Source: Psychrobacillus soli (GTDB lineage Bacteria; Bacillota; Bacilli; Bacillales_A; Planococcaceae). From it: 51,099 nucleotides of DNA. Each line of letters opens with the position of its first letter. The first letter of the stretch is position 1. The stretch covers positions 1 to 51,099 of the forward strand of contig NZ_VDGG01000014.1 in assembly GCF_006861775.1 (NCBI RefSeq), written 5' to 3'. Shown here piece by piece: positions 32,241-40,817 of the stretch. The notes under the pieces are model-generated. The model was not told the DNA's origin. It was given only the letters and a program-made list of their open reading frames with translations, and made no database searches. Position numbers and translations under genes: made by a program.

Positions 32241-33257
32241 ATGAGAAAACTAAATTCAATATTAAAGGTAGAAAATTTAACTGTCTCATTTAGTGATGGA
32301 AAAGAATCCACAAAGATTTTAAAAGATGTTTCATTTTCAGTATTCAGTGGTAAGATGTTGGCGATTGTCGGGGAATCTGGATGTGGAAAAAGTGTCACTG
32401 TTCACTCTATCATGCAGTTATTACCTAAAAATGGTAAAATAGATAGTGGAAAAGTACTTTTTAATGACGGAGGAAATGAAGTAGATTTAGTCAGTATGAA
32501 AAAGTATGGAAAACAGATGAGAGCGATGCGTGGACAGAAGATTGGTATGGTTTTTCAGGACCCAATGGCTTCCTTGAATCCAACTCATCAAGTGGGAAAG
32601 CAAGTAATGGAGAATTTAATGCAGCATTATAAAATACCTAAAAAAGAGGCAAGGGATAAGGTAATTGAGTTATTTAAATTGTTAGGAATTCCTGATCCAG
32701 AACAGCGTATAAAAGATTATCCTCACCAATTTAGCGGAGGTATGCGGCAAAGGGTAATGATTGCAATCTCCATGATTTGTAATCCGAATTTGTTAATTGC
32801 CGATGAGCCAACTACAGCTCTCGATGTAACGATTCAGGCTCAGATTATGGATTTAATGAAAGAACTCCAAGAAAAACACGATAAATCAATCATATTAATT
32901 ACACATAATATGGGTTTGGTGGCGGAAGTAGCTGATTTTGTAGCTGTTATGTATATGGGGAGAATTGTTGAGTACGGTACGGTGAGAGATATATTAAACA
33001 ATCCAAGCCATCCGTATACGCAATCACTATTGAAATCTGTACCAGTTATGGGGTTAGACAAAAATCAAAAGCTAGCAACAATTAGAGGAACTACTCCAAA
33101 TCCGAAAGATTATGTGAAAGGATGCGAATTTGCAGGTAGATGTGATTTTGCAATGGAAAGTTGTCTAACAAGAGATATTCCCGACATTAACTTAACTAAT
33201 AGCCATCAAGTAAGGTGTCTATTAGTGGAAGAAAGTAAGGAAGTGATTGCAAAATGA
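32241..33257 (+). CDS. Opp/Dpp-type ABC ATPase (OppD/DppD-like)
   Basis: A 338-residue ATPase. Walker A GESGCGKSV, signature FSGGMRQRVMIAISM, Walker B LLIADEPTTALDVTIQAQ, H-loop LITHNMG, then the family C-terminal region with HPYTQSLLKSVP and a Cys cluster (GCEFAGRCDFAMESC) as in members that bind an iron-sulphur centre. The stop codon overlaps the start of its partner ATPase (ATGA). Confidence 0.9.
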   Translation: MRKLNSILKVENLTVSFSDGKESTKILKDVSFSVFSGKMLAIVGESGCGKSVTVHSIMQLLPKNGKIDSGKVLFNDGGNEVDLVSMKKYGKQMRAMRGQKIGMVFQDPMASLNPTHQVGKQVMENLMQHYKIPKKEARDKVIELFKLLGIPDPEQRIKDYPHQFSGGMRQRVMIAISMICNPNLLIADEPTTALDVTIQAQIMDLMKELQEKHDKSIILITHNMGLVAEVADFVAVMYMGRIVEYGTVRDILNNPSHPYTQSLLKSVPVMGLDKNQKLATIRGTTPNPKDYVKGCEFAGRCDFAMESCLTRDIPDINLTNSHQVRCLLVEESKEVIAK

Positions 33258-34264
33258 CTACATCTAAACGTGAAGAGATGATTTTCAGTATTAAAAACTT
33301 GAAAACACATTATCCAGTACTTGGAGGTTTTTTCAGAAAACAAATTGGAACGGTGAAGGCAGTAGATGACGTTACGATAGATGTTCGAAGAGGTGAAACG
33401 TTGGGTATTGTCGGAGAGTCTGGCTGCGGAAAGTCAACTCTGGCTAAAACCATGATGTTATTGGAAAAACCAACTGAGGGAAAAATGCTATACGATTTTA
33501 ACGGGGAACAAAAAGATGTAACCAAACTAAACGCCGGAGATGTGTTTGATTTTAGAAGTCGTGTACAAATGGTTTTCCAAGATCCATATTCTTCCCTCAA
33601 CCCATCCAAAAGAATTATAGAATCATTTGATGAGCCACTTAGAGTACATGGTTATAAAAATCCAGCAGAAAGAAAACAACGCATTATTGAGTCACTTAGA
33701 ATGGTAAATCTTAGTGAGGACTATTTATATCGATTTCCCCATGAATTTTCGGGTGGCCAGAGACAGAGGATTAGTATCGCAAGAGCATTATGTATTAATC
33801 CTGAACTTATTATTTGCGATGAACCTGTATCGGCACTTGACGTATCAATCCAGGCACAAGTTTTAAATTTAATGAAAGAAATTCAAAAAGAACTGAATCT
33901 GACATACGTTTTTATCGCACATGATTTAAGTGTTGTCCAGTATATGAGTGACCGTGTTGTTGTCATGTATTTAGGGAAAATCGTGGAAATTTCTGAAGCA
34001 TCCAATCTACATGTTAATCCACTTCATCCTTATACGGAAGCATTACTTTCTGCGGTACCTGTTCCAGTTGTTAATGAAGGCAAAAGTAAACGAATACCTT
34101 TAACAGGCGATGTTCCAAGTCCAATCAATAGACCATCGGGATGTCCATTTAGTAACAGATGTCCGAAAAGAATGGATATTTGTACGCAAGTTGAGCCTCC
34201 ATTGCAATCATATGGTGAGGAAGACCATCAAGTCGCCTGTCATTTATATACGAAACCAATTTGA
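33254..34264 (+). CDS. Opp/Dpp-type ABC ATPase (OppF/DppF-like)
   Basis: A 336-residue ATPase, partner of the previous one. Walker A is GESGCGKST, signature FSGGQRQRISIARAL, Walker B ELIICDEPVSALDVSIQAQ and H-loop FIAHDLS. The C-terminal tail holds PSGCPFSNRCPKRMDIC. It completes a five-gene importer (binding protein, two permeases, two ATPases) and overlaps its neighbour by four bases. Confidence 0.9.
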   Translation: MTTSKREEMIFSIKNLKTHYPVLGGFFRKQIGTVKAVDDVTIDVRRGETLGIVGESGCGKSTLAKTMMLLEKPTEGKMLYDFNGEQKDVTKLNAGDVFDFRSRVQMVFQDPYSSLNPSKRIIESFDEPLRVHGYKNPAERKQRIIESLRMVNLSEDYLYRFPHEFSGGQRQRISIARALCINPELIICDEPVSALDVSIQAQVLNLMKEIQKELNLTYVFIAHDLSVVQYMSDRVVVMYLGKIVEISEASNLHVNPLHPYTEALLSAVPVPVVNEGKSKRIPLTGDVPSPINRPSGCPFSNRCPKRMDICTQVEPPLQSYGEEDHQVACHLYTKPI

Positions 34265-34280
34265 CACAGGAGTGATTAAG

Positions 34281-35723
34281 ATGCAGAAGACGACAAAGTA
34301 TTTGTTCTTAGACTCTGGAATTGTAAATTCCCATTATGGTGATAATGTTGAAATGCATTTGAATACTATTCAAAAAGATGAAGTGAATAACCCGCTCTTT
34401 ACTGAGGAATTCTTTTCTAATCCATCAAAGAGCTGGGAAGTTCGGTACGATAATTCTTATCCAAATGTATTTTATGATCGGCAAGAAAAAATTTATCGGT
34501 GCTATTATACTTTATTTTTAAAAGATGATCATTCAGCAACAACACCTTTAGAAAAAAGACCAGGACAGCAATACCAACCTAGTTCAAAAAGAATTACTGG
34601 ATTTTGTTATGCATTTTCAAAAGATGGAGTCAATTGGGAGAAACCGAATCTAGGATTAGTCGAATTTAATGAAAGTAAAGATAATAATATTATTTTTAGG
34701 AATGCACATGGTTCTTGTGTATTTTTGGACGAGGAGGAGACAGACCCTAAGAAAAAATACAAACTATTGACAAAGATAGAGTATTCTCACGATAACCACT
34801 TTATGGCTGTTGCCTATTCTAATGATGGGATTCATTTTGGAGAACCTATTCCGTGGCCAAACTTCAATCCACAAGCAGATACATATAATTATTTTTTTAG
34901 AGACCCTGTGACACGGAAATTCATTTTGATTACACGTATTTGGAAAAACGGATTGAGGATTGCTGCCAAATGTGAAAGTGTAGACTTTATTCATTGGTCG
35001 GAACCAGTTGAAATAACGAGAGGTCAAGGAGCTGAATCCCAGGTTTATTCTATGCCTATTTTCCGTTATGAAAATATCTATCTAGGATTGCCTTCTATGT
35101 ATAAAGAAGGTGACCGTTCAGATGATGATTTTGACACGGTTGATTTGAAACTAAATTTTTCAGTCGATATGAACAACTGGGAGTTCGTTGCACCTAAGGA
35201 GAACTTCATTGTGCGTGGAATAGGGAAGTATCCAACTGGTGAATTTGATTGTGGATGTATTTTTTCTAGTACACCTGTTGAAATCGATCATAAAATCTAT
35301 TTTTATTATATGGGTGGTAATGGCCAGCATACGAACTTCCGTGAGACTTCATTTGCAAGAGGTTATATAGAAAAAGATAAATTTGCTTATTACGCACCTA
35401 AAAATGAAGGCAGCAAATCAATTGTGCTAACATCTGCTTTCAACTTCTTTGGGGACCAATTAAGCATATTGGCTGACTTAGAAGAAGGTGGGTCCATTCA
35501 ATACGAAATTGTAAAGCGCAACTCGTTAGAATCTATGGAAGGTTTTGGTGTAGCTGATTGTGAGCCAATTATCGGATCGGGTTGGAGTTCAATGAAGTTT
35601 AAAAACAAAAAAATAACAGACTTAGGTAATGAGCCATTCTGTATTCGATTTACTTTTGAAAAAGCAAAATTATTTGCACTTGACGGTTTCTTAAATGTCT
35701 TGAAGAAAAAGTATAATCAATAA
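34281..35723 (+). CDS. Uncharacterised beta-propeller protein, GH32/GH43-like
   Basis: A 480-residue cytoplasmic protein (no signal peptide). Blade-like repeats run through it: YPNVFYDRQEKIYRCYYTLF (60-79), FCYAFSKDGVNWEKPNLGLVEF (108-129), GSCVFLDEEETDPKKKYKLLTK, AVAYSNDGIHFGEPIPWPNF, FRDPVTRKFILITRIWKNG, FSVDMNNWEFVAPK and FSSTPVEIDHKIYFYYMGGNG. The shape is that of five-bladed propeller glycosidases, with candidate acidic residues in DRQ, RDP and EFDCG. The ATG at 34281 follows AGGAGTGATTAAG. Next to the sialidase, it may trim the glycan that carries sialic acid; its exact reaction is unknown. Confidence 0.6.
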   Translation: MQKTTKYLFLDSGIVNSHYGDNVEMHLNTIQKDEVNNPLFTEEFFSNPSKSWEVRYDNSYPNVFYDRQEKIYRCYYTLFLKDDHSATTPLEKRPGQQYQPSSKRITGFCYAFSKDGVNWEKPNLGLVEFNESKDNNIIFRNAHGSCVFLDEEETDPKKKYKLLTKIEYSHDNHFMAVAYSNDGIHFGEPIPWPNFNPQADTYNYFFRDPVTRKFILITRIWKNGLRIAAKCESVDFIHWSEPVEITRGQGAESQVYSMPIFRYENIYLGLPSMYKEGDRSDDDFDTVDLKLNFSVDMNNWEFVAPKENFIVRGIGKYPTGEFDCGCIFSSTPVEIDHKIYFYYMGGNGQHTNFRETSFARGYIEKDKFAYYAPKNEGSKSIVLTSAFNFFGDQLSILADLEEGGSIQYEIVKRNSLESMEGFGVADCEPIIGSGWSSMKFKNKKITDLGNEPFCIRFTFEKAKLFALDGFLNVLKKKYNQ

Positions 35724-35753
35724 TAAAGAGAAAAATTCAAGGAGTTTTCTACT

Positions 35754-37094
35754 ATGACCAAACTTGAAACACAAGCAATTTTCTATCCGAATTATGCTGG
35801 TTCGAAAGCATATCGAATTCCGTCCATGATAACATCAAGTAAAGGAACAATTATTGTTGGAATTGATGCAAGGATAGTAGATCAGAGGGACAATCCTAAC
35901 AAAATTGAAACGGCGATTAGGCGAAGTAATGACAATGGAAAAACATGGGATCTGATTCGGAGAATTGTAGCTTTTGCTGGAGAGGGTTTAGATGGTGCGG
36001 CTGCTATTGATACGGCTCTATTAGAAGATGAAGTGACTGGTACGATATTTATGATTTTATGTCATACACCAGGTGGAATTGGTCTCCGGACTAGCGAAAC
36101 TGGGATTGGTTTTGATTCAAAAGGACGTAGGAAACTATTTGACAAAGACGGAACGCTTTATTTACTGTCCGAGGACGGCAAGGTTTTTGATTCAACGGAG
36201 AAAATAACTAATTATACAGTTGATGCCCAAGGGTATGTTTATGAGGACAGTAAACCAAGCGGCAATATATATTATAAAAAAGGAATTGATCCAAATGAAA
36301 CCTTGCTTGAAGGAAGAACATCTTTTTTACAAATGATTCAAAGTAAAGATGATGGATTTACCTGGTCGGAACCAAGCGAGCTAAATCCATTCGTGAAAGA
36401 AGAGTGGATGCGCTTTATCGGATCTGGTCCTGGGCGTGGACTACAATTGAAACATGGCGAAAAAGCTGGACGTTTGGTGTTTCCAATCTACTTTTCCAAT
36501 GAAGAGGGTCACTTATCATGTGCTTGTATATATAGTGACGACCATGGTGTTACTTGGAAGAGAGGGGAGTCGCCAAATGATGAAAGGGAGCTGGATGGAA
36601 AAGTTCTTTCTGCAAAAGAAATCTCTGATGTAAAGCAGTACTTAACTGAATCTCAAGTGATTGAATTACCAAATGGAGATCTCCAATATTATATGAGAAA
36701 TCACTATGGACTTCAAAGAACTGCCGTGACTAAGAGTACGGATGGGGGCGAAACTTGGGATGATGTGACATTTGACATGACTTTGTTGGACCCAATTTGT
36801 CAATCTAGTGTCGTCCTTTATCCTGATCAAGGTGATGGTAAGGTACGAGTGTTATTCTCTAATCCAGCCAATGAAAATAAACGAACAAAAGGTACGGTTC
36901 GCTTGAGTGAGGATGGAGGGGTAACCTGGCCGTATAAGAAAGTGATTGAAGACGGCTATTTTGATTATTCTTGCTTAACGATCCTTCAAAACGGCGAAAT
37001 TGGTGTCGTTTATGAACATATCTATGATGATAGTGATTTAAATAATATGGATATTCGGTTTGGGACATTTACGTTGGACTGGTTGAAATCATAA
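35754..37094 (+). CDS. Exo-alpha-sialidase (GH33), no signal peptide
   Basis: A 446-residue sialidase, releasing terminal sialic acids. The first catalytic Arg is R21 in YRIPS; Asp boxes SxDxGxTW occur at 58-65, 197-204, 261-268, 328-335 and 385-392; the Tyr nucleophile is likely Y405 in FDYSCLTI; QVIELPNGDLQYYMRN holds a further Arg. The segment of about 75 residues before the second Asp box, with YLLSEDGKVFD and SGNIYYKKG, resembles the inserted beta-domain of pneumococcal NanA/NanB-type sialidases. No signal peptide or anchor is seen, so it should act in the cytoplasm on imported sialosides. Confidence 0.85.
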   Translation: MTKLETQAIFYPNYAGSKAYRIPSMITSSKGTIIVGIDARIVDQRDNPNKIETAIRRSNDNGKTWDLIRRIVAFAGEGLDGAAAIDTALLEDEVTGTIFMILCHTPGGIGLRTSETGIGFDSKGRRKLFDKDGTLYLLSEDGKVFDSTEKITNYTVDAQGYVYEDSKPSGNIYYKKGIDPNETLLEGRTSFLQMIQSKDDGFTWSEPSELNPFVKEEWMRFIGSGPGRGLQLKHGEKAGRLVFPIYFSNEEGHLSCACIYSDDHGVTWKRGESPNDERELDGKVLSAKEISDVKQYLTESQVIELPNGDLQYYMRNHYGLQRTAVTKSTDGGETWDDVTFDMTLLDPICQSSVVLYPDQGDGKVRVLFSNPANENKRTKGTVRLSEDGGVTWPYKKVIEDGYFDYSCLTILQNGEIGVVYEHIYDDSDLNNMDIRFGTFTLDWLKS

Positions 37095-37140
37095 TAATTC
37101 GGTTACTTCTGCATTGAAAATAAGTAATAGGGGTGTACTA

Positions 37141-38127
37141 ATGAAACCTATTTTGTTGAATTCACAAACAATACGAGGTGCCTTGTCACTCGAAAAAGAC
37201 GGTGAATTTATTATTCCTTGGCGAATTTTTCATGAAGAAAAAGAATTCTATACGCCAAATCTACTTAATGGAACTGCAGAAATACCTGCCGGTGTTCGAA
37301 TAACATTTGAAACAAACGCATCAAACATAACAGTGGAAATTGCGGTATCTGAAGCTGAAGTTGAATTCGATCTTGTGATAGATAAAGCGTTCGTGAAAAC
37401 AATCATTGTGAATCCTGGGGACACATCTTTTACTGTGGATGGTCTTTCGGTAAGCACTAAACTTGTGGAAATTTACTTGTCGCAACAACGAAAAGTAGCG
37501 GTAAGAAATGTTTATATTCCCGATGAAGCAAATTGGAATGTTTATTCGACTCAAAGGAAGAAGTGGATTACATATGGGAGTTCTATCACTCAATGCACTG
37601 CAGCAGAAAGTCCTTCGAAAACTTGGCCAGCTATTACCTCGAGTGAATTGGATCTTGATTTGATTTGTCTGGGATTTAGTGGGCAATGCCATTACGAGCC
37701 AATGATAGCCCGAACAATTAGGGATACGCCTGTTGACTTCATTTCCCTGTGTGCGGGAATAAATATTTTCGGTGCAAATAGTTACAATCACCGAACATTC
37801 CAAGCCATCATCATTGGATTTATTAAAATAATTCGGGAAAGGCATATCGCTGTTCCAATTGTTTTAAGTTCTCCTATTTTCGGGACATTTAGAGAAGAAA
37901 CTCCTAATTTAGTTGAATTTACTCTAATTGAAATGCGAGAACAGGTAAAGGAAATTGTAGATATTTTCAGGAGAAATGGTGATAAGTATATTCACTATGT
38001 GGATGGACTAGATATTCTGAATGCAGAAAATGAAAGTTTACTCCCAGACGGCCTTCATCCTGATGCAGAAGGGTATAAGATGATGGGACGCAAGTACGCA
38101 ACTAAGTTTAATACTTATTTTACTTGA
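37141..38127 (+). CDS. SGNH/GDSL esterase, putative sialate O-acetylesterase
   Basis: A 328-residue two-domain protein. An N-terminal beta-sandwich (about 1-125) is followed by an SGNH hydrolase: block I ITYGSSIT with nucleophile S148, Gly in LGFSGQC, Asn208 in CAGINIFG, and the DGLHPD block with D303 and H306. No signal peptide is present. The ATG at 37141 follows AGGGGTG. In this island it most likely removes O-acetyl groups from imported sialic acids so that sialidase and NanA can act. The family call is firm, the substrate is inferred from context. Confidence 0.75.
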   Translation: MKPILLNSQTIRGALSLEKDGEFIIPWRIFHEEKEFYTPNLLNGTAEIPAGVRITFETNASNITVEIAVSEAEVEFDLVIDKAFVKTIIVNPGDTSFTVDGLSVSTKLVEIYLSQQRKVAVRNVYIPDEANWNVYSTQRKKWITYGSSITQCTAAESPSKTWPAITSSELDLDLICLGFSGQCHYEPMIARTIRDTPVDFISLCAGINIFGANSYNHRTFQAIIIGFIKIIRERHIAVPIVLSSPIFGTFREETPNLVEFTLIEMREQVKEIVDIFRRNGDKYIHYVDGLDILNAENESLLPDGLHPDAEGYKMMGRKYATKFNTYFT

Positions 38128-38180
38128 TAAAAAATAGTGGAAAAGCCATTGGCAATTCATGAGCATGGAGTTGTATTTAT

Positions 38181-38870
38181 ATGAAAACTAAAGAGGCAAT
38201 TTTTGCATCAATAAAAGGGGAACTTATTGTTTCATGTCAGGCACTTCCTGAAGAACCCATGCACAGCTCGTTTATTATGGGGAGAATGGCTTATTCAGCG
38301 ATGAAAGGTGGAGCTAAGGGAATTAGAGCTAATAGTGTCGAGGATATTAGAGAGATTAAACAAACGGTAGATTTGCCGATTATCGGGATTATCAAAAATG
38401 TATATGAGAACTCTGATGTGTTTATCACCCCAACATTTAAGGAAATAGATCTTTTATATCGTGAAGGTGTAGATATCATTGCGATAGATGCTACGAAGAG
38501 AATAAGACCTGATGGCAAAACAATAAGCGAGGTTTATCCTGTTATTAAAGAGAAATATAAGGATCAATTATTCATGGCAGATTGCTCTACGTATGAAGAA
38601 GCAAAAACAGCCTATGAATTAGGATTTGATTTCATTGGTACAACGCTCAGTGGTTATACGAACTACACCCAGGAGGTTAACTTGCCAAACATGGAATTGA
38701 TGGAAAGATTAGTGAAAGACTTTCCTGTGCCAATCATTGCAGAGGGTGGTATTTGGACGCCAGAAGAACTTAAGCACGTATTCGACCTTGGAGTTTACTC
38801 AGCAGTTGTTGGAACAGCCATTACACGACCTATGGATATTACCAAAAGGTTTATTGAAGCAATAAAATAA
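38181..38870 (+). CDS. nanE: N-acetylmannosamine-6-phosphate 2-epimerase
   Basis: A 229-residue TIM barrel converting ManNAc-6-phosphate to GlcNAc-6-phosphate. The start region [20 protein letters not shown], then [45 protein letters not shown] and the end [21 protein letters not shown] with VVGTAITRP all fit NanE. Catalytic Lys and Glu are expected in IIKN and IAEGG. It stands before the kinase that makes its substrate. Confidence 0.92.
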   Translation: MKTKEAIFASIKGELIVSCQALPEEPMHSSFIMGRMAYSAMKGGAKGIRANSVEDIREIKQTVDLPIIGIIKNVYENSDVFITPTFKEIDLLYREGVDIIAIDATKRIRPDGKTISEVYPVIKEKYKDQLFMADCSTYEEAKTAYELGFDFIGTTLSGYTNYTQEVNLPNMELMERLVKDFPVPIIAEGGIWTPEELKHVFDLGVYSAVVGTAITRPMDITKRFIEAIK

Positions 38871-38889
38871 GGTATGTAGGATGAAGCAA

Positions 38890-39780
38890 ATGAAAATAGT
38901 AGCAGTAGATATTGGGGGAACTTCGATTAAAATATGCCTATCTGATGAACATGGGAATATTTCTTCGTTTAAAGAGATTGATGCTGAGGCTAAAAAGGGT
39001 GGGCCATATTTAATCGAAAATTTGATTCAAGTAATAGCAGAGTCTTATAAAGGGTTTGATGGCATTGCTATTAGTACAGCTGGTCAAGTAGACAGTGAAG
39101 AAGGTTCAATCATTTATGCGAATGATAACATTCCAAATTATTCGGGTATGAATATAAAAGGTATTTTTGAAGCGAAGTTCGATGTACCCGTGAAAGTAGA
39201 AAACGATGTAAATGCGGCTGCTATCGGGGAAAAGCATTTCGGCGCAGGTAAGGAATTTAATGATTTTCTCTGTTTAACTTATGGAACAGGAATTGGGGGA
39301 GCAATTGTCATTAATTCTACAATTTATAAAGGTCTTAATGGAGTTGCGGCCGAGTTTGGTCATTTAATATTACATCCTGAAGGAGAAAAATGTAATTGTG
39401 GACATCAAGGATGTTATGAAATGTATGGATCTACTAGAGCATTGGTGAAGAATGCGATGGAGCTAGACAGTAAGTATGCCAATGGGCGAAAGATTTTTGA
39501 AGGTCTTGAACAAGGAGATACTAAATTAGAAAAAGTGCTGAATGACTGGGTGGATGAAGTTGCCTACGGTTTAGTTTCATTAATTCATATTTTTAATCCA
39601 CCAGCAATTATTATTGGTGGCGGGGTGATGGAGCAGGAAAGGCTATTGGTATTGATAACAAATAAAGTAAAGAAATTAATGATTAGTAGTTTTTCCAATG
39701 TGAAAATAGTGAGAGCTACTCTTGGAAATAAAGCTGGATTACTAGGTGCAGTATCGCTTCATTTTTCGAGGAATGACTAG
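38890..39780 (+). CDS. nanK: ROK-family N-acetylmannosamine kinase
   Basis: A 296-residue ROK kinase that phosphorylates ManNAc at C6. The N-terminal phosphate loop is [14 protein letters not shown], the substrate site has [13 protein letters not shown], the second phosphate loop is [11 protein letters not shown], and the zinc motif is [21 protein letters not shown] at 38890 is preferred as the one at 38881 abuts the ribosome site. The exact sugar is deduced from the position between nanE and the regulator. Confidence 0.85.
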   Translation: MKIVAVDIGGTSIKICLSDEHGNISSFKEIDAEAKKGGPYLIENLIQVIAESYKGFDGIAISTAGQVDSEEGSIIYANDNIPNYSGMNIKGIFEAKFDVPVKVENDVNAAAIGEKHFGAGKEFNDFLCLTYGTGIGGAIVINSTIYKGLNGVAAEFGHLILHPEGEKCNCGHQGCYEMYGSTRALVKNAMELDSKYANGRKIFEGLEQGDTKLEKVLNDWVDEVAYGLVSLIHIFNPPAIIIGGGVMEQERLLVLITNKVKKLMISSFSNVKIVRATLGNKAGLLGAVSLHFSRND

Positions 39781-39793
39781 GGGGAAGGGCTTA

Positions 39794-40648
39794 ATGACCA
39801 AAATAGATATACTTTCACTTATCCAATCAAGATACCATACCTTTACGAATACGGAGAAAAAAGTGGCCGACTATATCCTAGAAAACATAAAAGATGTGAT
39901 ATATATGTCGATTACCGACTTGGCTGATGCTTGTAATGTAGGGGAATCAAGTGTATTTAGATTTTGCAAAACACTAAAGCTTAGAGGTTATCAAGAATTT
40001 AAAATTGCTTTAGCACATAACACTTCCTTAGAAGATGAAATGCCACAACTTTCGAGTAAAATTACAATGCAAGATACCATTGAAGAATTATCTTCCAAAA
40101 TATTAACTGCTAACGTTAATGCACTGACCGAAACACATAACCAAATTAATATAAATGATGTGTCTAATGCTGTTGAGATGATAATTAAGGCAAATAGAAT
40201 CCACTTCTTTGGTGTTGGAGCATCATTAATGACTGCGTTGGAAGCGAAGAATAAATTTATGAGAATAACAAATAAAACAGAATGTACGATAGATTCTCAT
40301 CTCCAAATCATGTCAGCCTCATTAATGACAAAAGATGAAATTGCTGTTCTTATTTCTTATTCTGGTTCGACTAAAGATATCATCCAAGTGGCAAAGGTTG
40401 TGAAGGAAAGAGGAGCAAAGATTATCTCCATAACTAGATTTGCCAAATCACCTCTAACAAGTTATTCAGATATTACGCTCCTATGTGGGTCCAATGAAGG
40501 ACCACTGCAAGGGGGTAGTTTATCAGCTAAAATATCACAGCTATACTTATTGGACCTTCTTTATGCGGAGTACTTTAAGCGAACTAAAAAAGAATCGAGC
40601 ATTAACAAAGAGAGTACTGCAAATGCGGTTATAGAAAAGATGTTGTAA
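39794..40648 (+). CDS. RpiR/MurR-family regulator with SIS domain
   Basis: A 284-residue regulator: helix-turn-helix at about 1-80 (FTNTEKKVADYILENIKDVIYMSITDLADACNVGESSVFRFCKTL in parts) and a sugar-phosphate-binding SIS domain from about 120 (RIHFFGVGASLMTALEAKNKFMR, AVLISYSGSTKDIIQVAKVVK). It is the NanR type of Gram-positive nan operons, sensing an amino-sugar phosphate such as ManNAc-6-P or GlcNAc-6-P. AGGGGGAAGG precedes the ATG at 39794, 14 bases after nanK. Targets may be the inverted repeat at 27552-27580 and its own region. Confidence 0.88.
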   Translation: MTKIDILSLIQSRYHTFTNTEKKVADYILENIKDVIYMSITDLADACNVGESSVFRFCKTLKLRGYQEFKIALAHNTSLEDEMPQLSSKITMQDTIEELSSKILTANVNALTETHNQININDVSNAVEMIIKANRIHFFGVGASLMTALEAKNKFMRITNKTECTIDSHLQIMSASLMTKDEIAVLISYSGSTKDIIQVAKVVKERGAKIISITRFAKSPLTSYSDITLLCGSNEGPLQGGSLSAKISQLYLLDLLYAEYFKRTKKESSINKESTANAVIEKML

Positions 40649-40695
40649 TAGATTCCTTGCTGGAAAAGTATCTTGCAAAGGAAAACATTACAATA

Positions 40696-40752
40696 TTGCC
40701 ATTCTACTAGCATAGGTTGGAAAGTCTTCAACCTATGCTAGTAGAGTAGCAA
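40696..40752 (+). other. Long perfect hairpin between the regulator gene and nagA
   Basis: TCTACTAGCATAGGTTG (40703-40719) pairs perfectly with CAACCTATGCTAGTAGA (40729-40745) around nine bases, and TTGC/GCAA (40696-40699, 40749-40752) extends it beyond a 3-base bulge. No T-run follows. It splits nagAB from the nan genes and may be a processing site, a roadblock or an operator. Confidence 0.65.
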
Positions 40753-40817
40753 GTATTATCTCAACGATTAAGGGAAGAAAAATGTCATTATGGTTTTTTC
40801 ATAAGGAGAGACTATTT

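Noticed and set aside
37321-37845. 174-residue minus-strand frame opposite the SGNH esterase
   Set aside because: Shadow of the esterase gene; composition (many Cys, Asn, Arg, Ser) and lack of a ribosome site argue against coding.
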